Shown one piece after another: positions 25,433 to 34,676 of a stretch of 64,000 bases of DNA. Both the position numbers and the translations under genes were made by a program. Origin of the DNA: Roseiarcus sp963741405. GTDB taxonomy: Bacteria > Pseudomonadota > Alphaproteobacteria > Rhizobiales > Beijerinckiaceae. Position 1 is the first letter of the stretch. Each line of letters begins with the position of its first letter. The notes beneath the pieces are model-generated. The model ran no database searches, was not told where the DNA came from, and worked only from the letters and a program-made list of their open reading frames with translations. The stretch is taken from contig CAVUHX010000039.1 in assembly GCA_963741405.1 (NCBI GenBank), positions 682,001 through 746,000 of the forward strand, written 5' to 3'.

Positions 25433-26632
25433 CTATTTCGAACGCAACGCCTCGACGCCCGGAAGGGCCTTGCCCTCCATCCATTCGAGGAACGCGCCCC
25501 CCGCGGCCGAGACGTAAGTGAATTGCCCGGCGACGCCGGCCTGGTTGAGCGCCGCGACGGTGTCGCCGCCGCCCGCGATCGCCTTGAGTTTGCCCTCGCG
25601 CGTCAGGAACCCGACGGTCTTGGCGATTGCGAAGGTCGCAGCCTCGAACGGCGGCGTCTCGAATGCGCCGAACGGCCCGTTCCAGACAAGGGTCTTGATC
25701 TTGCCGATGACCTCTTCGATCGCGACGACCGACTTCGGCCCGATGTCGAGGATCATCTCGTCCTCGGCGACATGACCGACGTCGACGACGCGCGCATGGG
25801 CATGCGCCTTGAATTCCTTGGCGACGGTCGCGTCGATCGGCAGCACGATGCGGCACCCGGTCTTTTCCGCTTCCGCCATGATCGAGCGGGCCGTGTCGGC
25901 CATGTCCTTCTCGCACAGCGACTTGCCGATGTGCTTGCCCTGGGCGAACAGGAAGGTGTTGGCCATGCCGCCGCCGATGATGAGGACGTCGACCTTCTTG
26001 ATGAGGTTGCCGAGCAGCTCGAGCTTGCTCGAGACCTTCGCGCCGCCGACGATCGCCGCGACCGGCCGCTCGGGATTGCCGAGCGCGATCGTCAGGGCTT
26101 CGAGCTCCACCTGCATGGCGCGGCCGCAGTAGGACGGCAGTTTATGCGCCACGCCTTCGGTCGAAGCGTGCGCGCGGTGGGCGGCCGAGAAGGCGTCGTT
26201 GACATAGACGTCGCCGAGCTTGGCCATTTCCTCGACGAGAGCCGGATCGTTCTTCTCCTCGCCCTTGTAGAAGCGGGTATTCTCGAGGACGAGGATGTCG
26301 CCGTTCTTCATTTTGGCGATGGCGTCGGCGGCGACTTCGCCGATGCAATCGTCTGCGAAGCCGACCGGCCGCTTGATGACGTCGGAGACCGCGGCAGCCA
26401 CCGGCCTCAGCGAATATTCCTCGTTCCGGACGCCTTTCGGTCGTCCGAAATGGGCGAGCAGGATCACCTTGCCGCCCTTGTCGGCGATTTCGGTGATCGT
26501 CGAGGCGACCCGCTCGATGCGAGTCGTGTCGGTCACCCTGCCGTCCTCGGTCGGAACGTTGAGATCGACCCGCAGGAGGACACGCTTGCCCGAAAGGCTG
26601 GCGTCATCGAGCGTGCGGAATGGTTTGCTCAT
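25433..26632 (-). CDS. pgk: Phosphoglycerate kinase
   Basis: Interconverts 1,3-bisphosphoglycerate plus ADP and 3-phosphoglycerate plus ATP. 399 residues, normal length. N-terminal substrate domain: GKRVLLRVDLNVPTEDGRV, LLAHFGRPKG, and CIGEV; C-terminal nucleotide domain: AIVGGAKVSSKLELLGNL, IIGGGMANTFL, VWNGPFGAFE and AIAGGGDTVAAL. Start ATG 26632. It lies between gap and fba; the 56-bp gap to fba and 133-bp gap to gap suggest one operon. Confidence 0.96.
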   Translation of the reverse strand: MSKPFRTLDDASLSGKRVLLRVDLNVPTEDGRVTDTTRIERVASTITEIADKGGKVILLAHFGRPKGVRNEEYSLRPVAAAVSDVIKRPVGFADDCIGEVAADAIAKMKNGDILVLENTRFYKGEEKNDPALVEEMAKLGDVYVNDAFSAAHRAHASTEGVAHKLPSYCGRAMQVELEALTIALGNPERPVAAIVGGAKVSSKLELLGNLIKKVDVLIIGGGMANTFLFAQGKHIGKSLCEKDMADTARSIMAEAEKTGCRIVLPIDATVAKEFKAHAHARVVDVGHVAEDEMILDIGPKSVVAIEEVIGKIKTLVWNGPFGAFETPPFEAATFAIAKTVGFLTREGKLKAIAGGGDTVAALNQAGVAGQFTYVSAAGGAFLEWMEGKALPGVEALRSK

Positions 26633-26765
26633 GGTCGCTCCCCTAATGAACTGGAGTTCTTTCGGTTCGAGCCCGTGCTCGACCTCGCCGGGGCGCGAAC
26701 CCCGGCGGTCAGTCGATTTTTTTTGTAGAGGCGCGCCCGAAGGCTCGATCAGGCGCCCCGTCCGT

Positions 26766-27773
26766 TCAGATCAGCTTCGACAGCGCCACCGCGGTGTCGG
26801 ACATGCGATTCGAGAAGCCCCACTCGTTGTCGTACCAGGACAGGATGCGGACGAAAGTCCCGTCGATGACCTTGGTCTGGTCGAGGTGGAAGATCGAGGA
26901 GCGCGGGTCGTGGTTGAAGTCGATCGAGACGTTGGGCTTGTCGGTGTAGCCGAGAATGCCCTTGAGCGGCCCGTTCGCCGCCTTGATCACCGCCTCGTTG
27001 ATCTCTTCCTTGCTGGTCGCGCGCTTGGCGACGAACTTCAGATCGACGACCGAGACGTTCGGGGTCGTCACACGGATCGCCGAGCCGTCGAGCTTGCCCT
27101 TGAGTTCCGGCAGGACGAGGCCGACCGCCTTGGCGGCGCCGGTCGTCGTCGGGATCATCGACAACGCCGCGGCGCGCGAGCGGTAGAGGTCCTTGTGCAG
27201 GGTGTCCAGCGTCGGCTGGTCGCCGGTGTAGGAGTGGATCGTCGTCATAAAGCCGTGCTGAATGCCGATCGCGTCGTTGAGCACCTTGGCCACCGGCGCG
27301 AGGCAGTTCGTCGTGCACGAAGCGTTCGAGATGACCAGGTGATCCTTGGTCAGCTTGTCGTGATTGACGCCATAGACGACAGTGAGGTCGGCGCCGTCAG
27401 ACGGGGCGGAGACGATGACGCGCTTGGCGCCGGCGGTCAGCAGAATTGCCGCCTTTTCACGCGCGGTGAAAATGCCGGTGCACTCGAGCGCGATGTCCAC
27501 CCCGAGTTCCTTGTAGGGAAGCTCGGCCGGGTTCCTGATCGCCGTCACCTTGATCTTGTGACCGGCGACATGGATCGAGTCGCCCTCGACCGTGACCTCG
27601 TGCGGGAAGCGCCCGTGCACGCTGTCGAAGCGCAGCAGGTGCGCGTTGGTCTCGACCGGACCCAGGTCGTTGATCGCGACGACCTCGATGTCCTTGCGGC
27701 CCGATTCGATCATGGCGCGCAGCACGAGCCGCCCGATGCGTCCGAAGCCGTTGATCGCTACTTTTGTGACCAT
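26766..27773 (-). CDS. gap: Glyceraldehyde-3-phosphate dehydrogenase, type I
   Basis: NAD(P)-dependent, interconverts glyceraldehyde-3-phosphate and 1,3-bisphosphoglycerate. 335 residues. VAINGFGRIGRLVLRA is the dinucleotide-binding start, INDLG has the Asp seen in NAD-preferring forms, SNASCTTNCLAP holds the catalytic Cys (about residue 152), HSYTGDQ the catalytic His, and SWYDNEWGFSNRM closes the catalytic domain. ATG 27773. Second gene of the tkt-gap-pgk-fba group. Confidence 0.96.
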   Translation of the reverse strand: MVTKVAINGFGRIGRLVLRAMIESGRKDIEVVAINDLGPVETNAHLLRFDSVHGRFPHEVTVEGDSIHVAGHKIKVTAIRNPAELPYKELGVDIALECTGIFTAREKAAILLTAGAKRVIVSAPSDGADLTVVYGVNHDKLTKDHLVISNASCTTNCLAPVAKVLNDAIGIQHGFMTTIHSYTGDQPTLDTLHKDLYRSRAAALSMIPTTTGAAKAVGLVLPELKGKLDGSAIRVTTPNVSVVDLKFVAKRATSKEEINEAVIKAANGPLKGILGYTDKPNVSIDFNHDPRSSIFHLDQTKVIDGTFVRILSWYDNEWGFSNRMSDTAVALSKLI

Positions 27774-27934
27774 CGATAAACTCTCCTCATGCCAGACCGG
27801 ATACCGCGACCGCCGGCGGACCGGTCCGTGGAAACCGCCGCGTTAAAAGCGCGCGCTACATGCGCCTTCGCTAGCCTAAAGTCTACAGAATATCCGGTGG
27901 ATGCGACAATTCGTCTACGGCGCCGAACTCAAGT

Positions 27935-29920
27935 TCATATCCTCGCAGCCGCGGCGTCCGCGACGGCTTCCGGCGTAATGCCGAAGAACCGATAGACGTC
28001 CTTGTAGGGGCCGCTCTCTCCGAAGCCCTTCATGCCGATGAACGGGCCGTCGCCGATAATGGCGTCCCAGCCCTGCCGCACCGCGGCCTCGACGCCGACC
28101 TTGACTTTCGCAGAGCCAATCACCGATCGGCGGTAATCCTCCGGCTGATCGAAGAAAGCATCCATGCAAGGCACGGAGACGACGCGGGCGGCGATCCCCC
28201 TCCCCTTCAGGAGCGCCTGCGCGGCGACCGCGAGCGAAACCTCCGACCCGGACGCGAAGATCGAAACCGCCGCCTCCCCCTCGGCCGGAGAAATCTCGTA
28301 GGCGCCCTTCGCGCTGAGATTCTCGGCGACATGCGTCCGCCGCAGGGCGGGCAGGTTCTGGCGCGTCAGCGCGAGAATCGAGGGCGAGTGCGGCTTTTCC
28401 AGCGCCGCCTGCCAGCTCTCGACCGTCTCCACGCTATCGGCGGGCCGCCAGAGATAGAGATTGGGCATGGCGCGGAGCGATGCAATCTGCTCGATCGGCT
28501 GGTGCGTCGGTCCGTCCTCGCCGAGCCCGATCGAATCGTGGGTGAAAACGTGCACGACGCGGATCTTCATCAGCGCCGCGAGCCGCAGCGAGGGCCGACA
28601 ATAGTCGGTGAAGGCGAGAAAGGACGCGCCCGACGGGATGAAGCCGCCGTGAACCGCCATGCCGTTGCAGGCGGCCGCCATGCCATGCTCGCGGATGCCC
28701 CAGTGAATGTAGCGGCCGGAGAAGTTTTCCGGCGTGATCTCCGGCGTGGCCGCGACCTTGGTGTTGTTTGAGCCGGTCAGATCGGCCGAGCCCGTGACCA
28801 GTTCCGGCACGGCGGGCGCGATCACGTTGAGGGCCGCCTCGCCCGCCTTGCGGGTCGCGATCTCCGGCGCGTCGGCGGCGAGCTTCCGCTTGTAGGCGCC
28901 GATGACCGAGTCGAGGTCGGCAGGAAGCTCGCCCCGGATCCGCCGTTCGAATTCGGCCCGCGCTTGCGCCTCGAGTCCGTCCAGCCTCGCCCGCCATGCC
29001 TCGTTCTGCGGCTTGCCGCGCGCGCCGACCGCCCGCCAGGCGGCGAGAATGTCGTCCGGCACGACGAAGGGCTCGTAAGGCCAGTTGAGGTTCTTGCGCG
29101 CGCCGGCGACCTCGGCCGCGCCGGGCGCCTCGCCATGCGCCTTGTTCGTCCCGGCCTTGGTCGGCAGGCCGAAGCCGATCGTCGTCTTGCAGGCGATCAT
29201 GGTCGGGCGGTCGGAATTCTGGGCGGCGCGCACGGCGGCAAGGATCGCGTCCTGATCGTGCCCGTCGATCCGGCTCGCGTTCCAGCCGGCAGATTCGAAG
29301 CGCATGACCTGATCGACGGAGTCGGAGAGCGACGTCTTGCCGTCGATCGAAATGCCGTTGTCGTCGTAAAACACGATCAGCTTCTTGAGCCTGTAATGGC
29401 CGGCGATAGCGATCGCCTCCTGGCTGACGCCCTCCATGAGGTCGCCGTCGGAGGCGAGCACGTAGGTGCGGTGGTCGACGATCCCGGGAAAGTGCGCCGC
29501 CAGCATCCGTTCGGCGATCGCCATGCCGACGGCCGTCGCGATACCTTGCCCCAGCGGGCCCGTGGTCGTCTCGACCCCGAGCGTATGGCCGTATTCCGGA
29601 TGGCCCGGGGTCTTCGAGCCGACCTGGCGGAAGGACTTCAGATCCTCGATCGTCAGCCCCTTTTCGCCGCTCTCGCCGGTCAGATAGAGCAGCGCATAGA
29701 GGAGCATCGAACCGTGGCCGGCCGACAGCACGAAGCGGTCGCGGTCGGGCCAGTGCGGATCGGACGCGTCGAACTTCAGGACGTCGCGGAAGAGAACGGT
29801 CGCCACGTCGGCTGCGCCCATCGGCAAGCCGGGATGGCCGCTCTTGGCCTTCTCCACAGCGTCGACGGCGAGAAATCGAATGGCGTTGGCCATGGAATCG
29901 TGGCTCGGTGTCGTCGCCAT
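27935..29920 (-). CDS. tkt: Transketolase
   Basis: Thiamine-diphosphate enzyme of the pentose phosphate and Calvin pathways. 661 residues. The TPP motif is GDGDLMEGVSQEA (here SDGDLMEGVS) with YDDNGISIDG; AGHGSMLLYALLYLTG and the His-rich GHPE segment are substrate-site elements; the pyrimidine domain has YIHWGIREHGMAA and HDSIGLGEDGPTHQP. Start ATG 29920 (MATTPSHDS) fits the family; a longer in-frame start at 30010 adds a Pro/Arg-rich stretch and is rejected. First gene of the cluster, so its upstream region, shared with the divergent DUF4164 gene, should hold the operon promoter. Confidence 0.95.
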   Translation of the reverse strand: MATTPSHDSMANAIRFLAVDAVEKAKSGHPGLPMGAADVATVLFRDVLKFDASDPHWPDRDRFVLSAGHGSMLLYALLYLTGESGEKGLTIEDLKSFRQVGSKTPGHPEYGHTLGVETTTGPLGQGIATAVGMAIAERMLAAHFPGIVDHRTYVLASDGDLMEGVSQEAIAIAGHYRLKKLIVFYDDNGISIDGKTSLSDSVDQVMRFESAGWNASRIDGHDQDAILAAVRAAQNSDRPTMIACKTTIGFGLPTKAGTNKAHGEAPGAAEVAGARKNLNWPYEPFVVPDDILAAWRAVGARGKPQNEAWRARLDGLEAQARAEFERRIRGELPADLDSVIGAYKRKLAADAPEIATRKAGEAALNVIAPAVPELVTGSADLTGSNNTKVAATPEITPENFSGRYIHWGIREHGMAAACNGMAVHGGFIPSGASFLAFTDYCRPSLRLAALMKIRVVHVFTHDSIGLGEDGPTHQPIEQIASLRAMPNLYLWRPADSVETVESWQAALEKPHSPSILALTRQNLPALRRTHVAENLSAKGAYEISPAEGEAAVSIFASGSEVSLAVAAQALLKGRGIAARVVSVPCMDAFFDQPEDYRRSVIGSAKVKVGVEAAVRQGWDAIIGDGPFIGMKGFGESGPYKDVYRFFGITPEAVADAAAARI

Positions 29921-30071
29921 GGAGGGTCTCCTCGTGCCTGGATCGCCTCGCCCCGGGCGGGCGAGACGCCCGCCAGTTAGGGAAGGCTTCGGCAGCCTGT
30001 CAATGTGCACAGATTTCCGCGCCGTCCCGCGTTGACGCCCTGTTCAAGTGTCGCGTAAAGAAAACGTTGCA

Positions 30072-30374
30072 ATGGACGGACGCGAAACCATGTCGGACGC
30101 GTTGGACACCTCCCTGAAGCGGCTCGCAGCCGCCGTCGACCAGCTTGAGCGCGCAGCCGAGCGGCGGATGCGCCATGACGAGGCGCGCGCCGATGCGGAA
30201 GAAGAATACGCCCTGATGCAGGACGACCGCTCGCGCCTTGCGGTCGAACTCGACGCCGCGCTCGACCGCTCCCGCACCCTCGAGGCGGCCAACGCCGAAG
30301 CCGATGAGCGGCTTGCGCGCGCCGCGCAGGCGATCGGCGCGATCATCGAACGCGTGGATCCGCCGGCGGACTAG
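30072..30374 (+). CDS. DUF4164 coiled-coil protein
   Basis: About 100 residues, predicted as one long coiled coil: SLKRLAAAVDQLERAAERRM, EEEYALMQDDRSRLAVELDAALDRS, ARAAQAIGAIIERVD. DUF4164 proteins sit upstream of zapA in many Hyphomicrobiales and probably act with it in the cell-division apparatus, but no function is proven. Starts at 30048 (GTG), 30072 (ATG) and 30090 (ATG, MSDALDTSL) are all possible. Divergent from tkt; zapA follows 31 bases later. Confidence 0.75.
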   Translation: MDGRETMSDALDTSLKRLAAAVDQLERAAERRMRHDEARADAEEEYALMQDDRSRLAVELDAALDRSRTLEAANAEADERLARAAQAIGAIIERVDPPAD

Positions 30375-30405
30375 GCGCCCGGCGCCGGCAAGGGAAGGTC
30401 GCGCC

Positions 30406-30741
30406 ATGGCGCAGGTATCGGTGACGATCGACAACCGCAAGTACCGCCTCGCCTGCAGCGAGGGCGAGGAGACGCGGCTGGCGCAACTGGCGGCGATGAT
30501 CGACGGCAAGATCACGGAACTGCGTGCATCCTTTGGAGAGGTCGGAGACCAGCGGCTCGTCGTCATGGCCGCGCTGACCATCGCCGACAGCCTTACCGAG
30601 GCGCGCGACCAGGTCGAAGCCGAGCGCGAGCGCGCTCGCGCCGCGGTCGCCCGGTCCGACGCGGCGGCGGCCCGGATGGATGCGCTCGGCGCCCGACTCG
30701 AAGCGCTCGCCGGCCAGCTCGCGGGCGGCGCGCAGGCCTGA
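30406..30741 (+). CDS. zapA: Cell division protein ZapA
   Basis: 111 residues. The ZapA N-terminal domain is seen in QVSVTIDNRKYRLACSEGEETRLAQLAAMIDGKI and RLVVMAALTIADSLTEA, followed by a coiled coil (EAERERARAAVARSDAAAARM) ending QLAGGAQA. ZapA bundles FtsZ filaments at midcell. AGGGAAGG is the ribosome binding site. In many relatives the 6S RNA gene and a 5-formyltetrahydrofolate cyclo-ligase gene come next; here a permease remnant on the other strand starts 25 bp downstream. Confidence 0.88.
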   Translation: MAQVSVTIDNRKYRLACSEGEETRLAQLAAMIDGKITELRASFGEVGDQRLVVMAALTIADSLTEARDQVEAERERARAAVARSDAAAARMDALGARLEALAGQLAGGAQA

Positions 30742-30766
30742 GCCGGCCGCCCGTCGACAGCGAGCC

Positions 30767-31632
30767 TCAGATCGTGGACTCCATCCTCGCCATCATGTCC
30801 GCGGTCCCGACCGCCGGCAGCGACGACCGGAGGGCGAGCTCCATGACGATCAGGCTCCAGACCGTGACCGCAATCACGCCCGGCCAGAAGGTCAGCCAGC
30901 CGAGGCCGCCGTCGACGTCCCCGAACGCTGAAATCATCCGCATGCCGCCGAACCAGGGAAACAGCCAGGCGATGTAGCGCCAGCCGAACTCCGCCACCGG
31001 CATCCGGGCGACGAGGTGATAGTAGAGCGCGTAGAGCACGAAGACGCCGACCATGATGATGTAGAGGAAGCTGTCCGTCCTGAACCCGGTCCAATAGAGG
31101 ATCCAGTTGCCCCACACGAACGCGAGCGGCGCCAGGATCTCGGCGCCCCAGAGGCGGAACGGCCTCTGAAGCTCCGGCTGGTTGCGGCGCAGGACGAGCA
31201 GCACGATCGGACCAAGCCCGTAGGTGATGACAGTCACCGAGGTGATGTAGGAAACCATCAGCTGCCAGGCCGGAAACGGCAGCAGGAACAGGACGCCAAC
31301 CGCCCACGTCACAAGCCGCCGGCCCAGGGCGCCCTCGCCGGGTTGAGCGCGGTGAGCCAGCGCGAGCCCGCGGCGGTCTCGCCCGTCGCGAACAGGATCC
31401 GCGAGCCGCCGGTCATGTATATCAGCGCCGTGCCGCTCGGGGAAATGTAGGCGTCGATGTAAAGCAAGGCCGCAAGCCAGCCGAGGCCGAGGGTCGCGGC
31501 CAGCCCGGCGAACGGTCCTGCCGCTCCGGCGAAGGTCAGCTGCGACCATCCGTGGGCGAGATCGTCGGGCCTCAGCGCCATCAGGAACGCGACCTGAAGC
31601 AGGACGTAGACGATGCCCGCGATCAGGACAGA
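30767..31632 (-). pseudogene. APC-family amino acid permease, truncated and frameshifted
   Basis: C-terminal part of an amino acid/polyamine/organocation permease. The 5' section, in one frame, reads LIAGIVYVLLQVAF, FAGLAATLGLGWLAALLYIDAYISPSGTALIYMTGGSRILFA. Around 31313-31325 one base is lost and the rest continues in another frame: RLVTWAVGVLFLLPFPAWQLMVSYITSVTVITYGLGPIVLLVLRR, WILYWTGFRTDSFL, YHLVARMPVAEFGW to the stop at 30767. APC transporters have twelve helices and about 450-500 residues; the first four or five helices are missing beyond 31632. Confidence 0.75.
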
Positions 31633-31874
31633 CTCCTCTCATTCGCCCAAGCGCCCGATGGGACGCCAGGCGATAAGCGCAAGCCGGCGCTTCCCCGCTC
31701 TTCGAGAAGCCGACAGGGTCTGGACTTGTCGATAAACGCGCAACTCAGCTCGGAAAGGGCATGCATAACCTGCAATTCGGGCGAGCTTAAGAAATTCCGC
31801 GCCGGCGCCGCAGGGGAATTCGCCCAAACTCTCTGACGTTCAGACGCGCCCGCGTGCTCGCGGTGGGCCTCTGC

Positions 31875-32339
31875 TCACGGACGCGACTGCGCGAATGCCA
31901 GGCCGCGGTCGACGATCTCGACGGCGATCGCCGACAGCGCGTCGGCGCTGTCTGGCTTGACGTAGACCTTGTCGGCGCCGGCGCGCAGCGCCTCGTCGTG
32001 GACCAGCCGGGCTGTCGAAGTCGTCAGGACGACCACCGGCAGGTCGCTGAGCTCCAGCGTCGCGCGCAAGGCGTGCAGGAACTTGACGCCGTTCAGCCGC
32101 GGCATGTTGAGATCGAGCACCAGCACGTCCGGCAGCCTGTTGGTCAGATCTTCGATCGAAACCCGATAGGCGGCTTCCAGCCCGTCGCCGGCCCGCTCGA
32201 GGGCGACTTCCCGCCGCAATCCGGCCTTCACGCTGTCCAAAGCGCGCTCGAAAAGAAAAACATCGTCGGGATCATCCTCGATCAACAGAACTCGGCAGGG
32301 TCTGGGCGTGGCGGTTGCGTCTGGCATTAGGAGGTTCAT
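31875..32339 (-). CDS. Response regulator, single receiver domain
   Basis: 154 residues with only a CheY-like receiver domain. Acidic pocket in RVLLIEDDPDDVFLFERAL, phospho-acceptor Asp in VLVLDLNMPRLNGVKFL, the switch Thr in VVLTTS, and the Lys in KVYVKPDS. The EDDPDD start and long loop before the phospho site resemble the Rcp1-type regulators paired with phytochrome-like kinases. AGGAGGTTC... no; the clearest start is ATG 32339 (MNLLMPDATATP), with MPDATATP at 32327 as alternative. Divergent from a PAS histidine kinase 94 bp away, its likely partner. Confidence 0.85.
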   Translation of the reverse strand: MNLLMPDATATPRPCRVLLIEDDPDDVFLFERALDSVKAGLRREVALERAGDGLEAAYRVSIEDLTNRLPDVLVLDLNMPRLNGVKFLHALRATLELSDLPVVVLTTSTARLVHDEALRAGADKVYVKPDSADALSAIAVEIVDRGLAFAQSRP

Positions 32340-32433
32340 CTGACCATAAGAATGCGAACTCATTATCACATCATGCGGCTCGCGGGATCCCTGCGGCCGT
32401 AGCAGCCGCAAGAGGCTGGAGTGAGGCGAGACC

Positions 32434-33537
32434 ATGCAAACGCGAGCGCAAGGCGACGATCGCTTCCGGCTGGCCGTCGACGCGTCTCCTGCCGCCATGA
32501 TCATGGTCGACGCCGACGGTCTGATCGAATTCGCCAACGCAGAGACCGAGCGGATGTTCGGCTACGCCAGCTTCGAGCTGATCGGGCAGTCGATCGACAT
32601 TCTCGTTCCGGCGCGGTCACGGGAGGCCCATGGGGCGATGCGCCGGGGCTTTTTCGCCGGTCCGAGCGCACGCCCAATGGGCGCTGGCCGCGATCTGTAC
32701 GGGGCGCACAAGGATGGGCGGGAGTTTCCGGTCGAGATCGCGCTGACGCCGATCGAGGTCGAGTTTGGTCCGATTGCGCTTGCGACCATCGTCGACATCA
32801 CCGGCCGTCGTCGCGCCGAGGAGGAGCTCGCGCGACGCGCGGCCGACCTCGAAATCGCCAACGAACGGCTGACCCAGTTCGCCTATGTCGCCTCGCACGA
32901 TCTGCAGGAGCCCCTGCGCAAGATCGCCGTCTACGCCGACCTGCTCGACAAGGCGATCGCGCGGTCTGACCGCGACGACATCGTTCGCGCCACCTCGGTC
33001 GTCCAGAATTCCGCCGTGCGCGCACGGCGGATGGTCCAGAACCTCCTCACCTTCTCGCGGGTCACCGGGAGCGAAACGCGCCTCGAGCCGCTCGACCTTC
33101 GTGCGGAAGTCGAACTGGCGCTCGGCGACCTGTCGGCTTCGATCGAAGAAACCGGGGCGCGGATCGACGTCGACATCCCGCCGCTCGTGGTGCCGGCGGA
33201 CCGCGCTCAGCTCGGGCGGCTCGTCCAGAACATCGTGTCGAACGCGATCAAGTACCATAAGCCAGGGGTTGCTCCGGCGATCGGGATCCGAGCGAGGCCG
33301 ATCGACCGCGCCCGCGCGACGCTTTCGATCGCCGACCAGGGAATTGGGTTTGACGAGGCGTTCGCCAGGCAGATATTCGAGCCGTTCAAGCGCCTGCACG
33401 ACATTACGGAATATTCGGGAACCGGGATCGGGCTCGCGATCTGCAAAGCGATAGCCGATCGCTACGGCTGGACGATAGGCGTGCGTTCGCGTCCGGGCGA
33501 GGGCTCGACTTTCATGGTGACGCTGCCGACGGCATGA
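32434..33537 (+). CDS. PAS-domain sensor histidine kinase
   Basis: 367 residues, soluble (no membrane segment). Residues 8-130 are a PAS domain (DASPAAMIMVDADGLIEFANAETERMFGY, DGREFPVEIALTPIE, VDITGRRRAEEEL). The dimerisation/phosphoacceptor helix has the H-box YVASHDLQEPLRKIAVY at about 150. The ATPase domain shows the N-box NIVSNAIKYH, ADQGIGFDE and GTGIGLAICKAIA. The H-box form with DLQEPLR is that of phytochrome-like kinases, fitting the Rcp1-like regulator encoded divergently. Signal sensed by the PAS domain unknown. Confidence 0.88.
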   Translation: MQTRAQGDDRFRLAVDASPAAMIMVDADGLIEFANAETERMFGYASFELIGQSIDILVPARSREAHGAMRRGFFAGPSARPMGAGRDLYGAHKDGREFPVEIALTPIEVEFGPIALATIVDITGRRRAEEELARRAADLEIANERLTQFAYVASHDLQEPLRKIAVYADLLDKAIARSDRDDIVRATSVVQNSAVRARRMVQNLLTFSRVTGSETRLEPLDLRAEVELALGDLSASIEETGARIDVDIPPLVVPADRAQLGRLVQNIVSNAIKYHKPGVAPAIGIRARPIDRARATLSIADQGIGFDEAFARQIFEPFKRLHDITEYSGTGIGLAICKAIADRYGWTIGVRSRPGEGSTFMVTLPTA

Positions 33538-33785
33538 GCGCTGGCGCCGCTTCCCATTGTGCAACTCCCTTCAACCGGCTTTGCGACGACTTCGCGAAAC
33601 GCCATCCTTCACTCGACCGTTGAGTGATTGCGCCGAACCGCCTGGGAACCACCGACCTGGATTCTCATGGGTATCGGCGCCGCGATCGCCGCAGCCCTCG
33701 CAGCGACGAATCGGCGCAGCAACGGTCCGGCGGCCTCGACGCCCGGGCGCCTGAAGTTGCCCCGGCAGGCGCCTGAAGGACGGCC

Positions 33786-34640
33786 TCAGCGCTTCCCAGC
33801 ACCCTTGGCGAATTCGGCGAAGGCCGCCTTGTAGTCCGGGTGCCATCGTGACAAAGGCGGACGGTTCTCGACGATATCGCCCGCCGCCCACAGGATGCGC
33901 CGCTCGTCGGTGGCGCGCGTGACTTCGTTGTCGGGGCAGAGGATATAGAAGTCGCCAGCCGACATGGAGTCGATCATGAGGTCGATCACCTGGTCGGCCG
34001 TCCAGGCGCCGGCCGGCTTGTCCGCGGCCCTCGTGAGCCCAGTGAAGGTGAATCCCGGAATGAGCAAATGCGCGCTGACCTGGGCGCCAGCGGTATTGCG
34101 CAGCTCGTGGGCGAGCGCCTCGGTCACGACCTTAACTCCGGCTTTCGAAACATTGTAGGCGGTGTCGCCGGGCGGACAGGTGATCCCCTGCTTCGAGCCC
34201 GTATTGACGATCGCCGAAGGAGCGCTCTGCCCGATCATCTCCGGCGCGAACACGTTCACGCCGTGGATAACGCCCCAGAGATTCACGTCGATGACCCGGC
34301 GCCATTTTTCGAGATCGCCGAGGACTCCGTCGCCGCCCTCCACTCCAGCGTTGTTCATCAGGACCGCGACCTCGCCGAAGTCGGCGAAGGTCAGGTCCTT
34401 CAGGCGCTCGACGTCGGCCACGTCACTGACGTCGGCGACGCAGAGCCGGACGTCGCCGGTATGCGACGCCAGCCGCGACACCCGATCCTCGGCCGCCTCG
34501 AGCCGCCGGGCGTCGGCGTCGGCCATGACGACCTTCATGCCAAGCGCGGCGAATTTCGCCGCGGCGGCGAGACCGATGCCGCTTGCGGCGCCGGTGACGA
34601 CCGCGACCCGGCCGGGGCTGAGAGCCGGATGGAGAGTCAT
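33786..34640 (-). CDS. Short-chain dehydrogenase/reductase
   Basis: 284 residues, classical SDR. Cofactor motif VVTGAASGIGLA (TGxxxGIG) and Asp in VMADADARRL (NAD preference likely), NNAG in VLMNNAGVEGG, catalytic Ser in NTGSKQG and YxxxK in AYNVSKAGVKV. The C-terminal extension (WAAGDIVENRPPLSRWHPDYK) is longer than in the smallest SDRs. Substrate unknown. It starts 36 bp behind leuA on the same strand and is probably cotranscribed with it, though a role in leucine synthesis is not implied. Confidence 0.85.
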   Translation of the reverse strand: MTLHPALSPGRVAVVTGAASGIGLAAAAKFAALGMKVVMADADARRLEAAEDRVSRLASHTGDVRLCVADVSDVADVERLKDLTFADFGEVAVLMNNAGVEGGDGVLGDLEKWRRVIDVNLWGVIHGVNVFAPEMIGQSAPSAIVNTGSKQGITCPPGDTAYNVSKAGVKVVTEALAHELRNTAGAQVSAHLLIPGFTFTGLTRAADKPAGAWTADQVIDLMIDSMSAGDFYILCPDNEVTRATDERRILWAAGDIVENRPPLSRWHPDYKAAFAEFAKGAGKR

Positions 34641-34676
34641 GGCAAAGCTCCTTCTCGTTTTGCCGGGGTGTCCCGC

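Noticed and set aside
24309..25916. Aldolase frame extending upstream to 25916
   Set aside because: The extension runs through pgk in another phase; the conserved aldolase N-terminus MSRITLRQLLDHA begins at 25376.
30742..30766. 6S RNA gene expected behind zapA
   Set aside because: Only 25 bp separate zapA from the convergent permease remnant; no room and no 6S-like structure.
33667..33834. Short frame MGIGAAIAAALAATNRR
   Set aside because: Overlaps the end of the SDR gene antisense; no ribosome binding site; alanine-rich chance peptide is common in this base composition.
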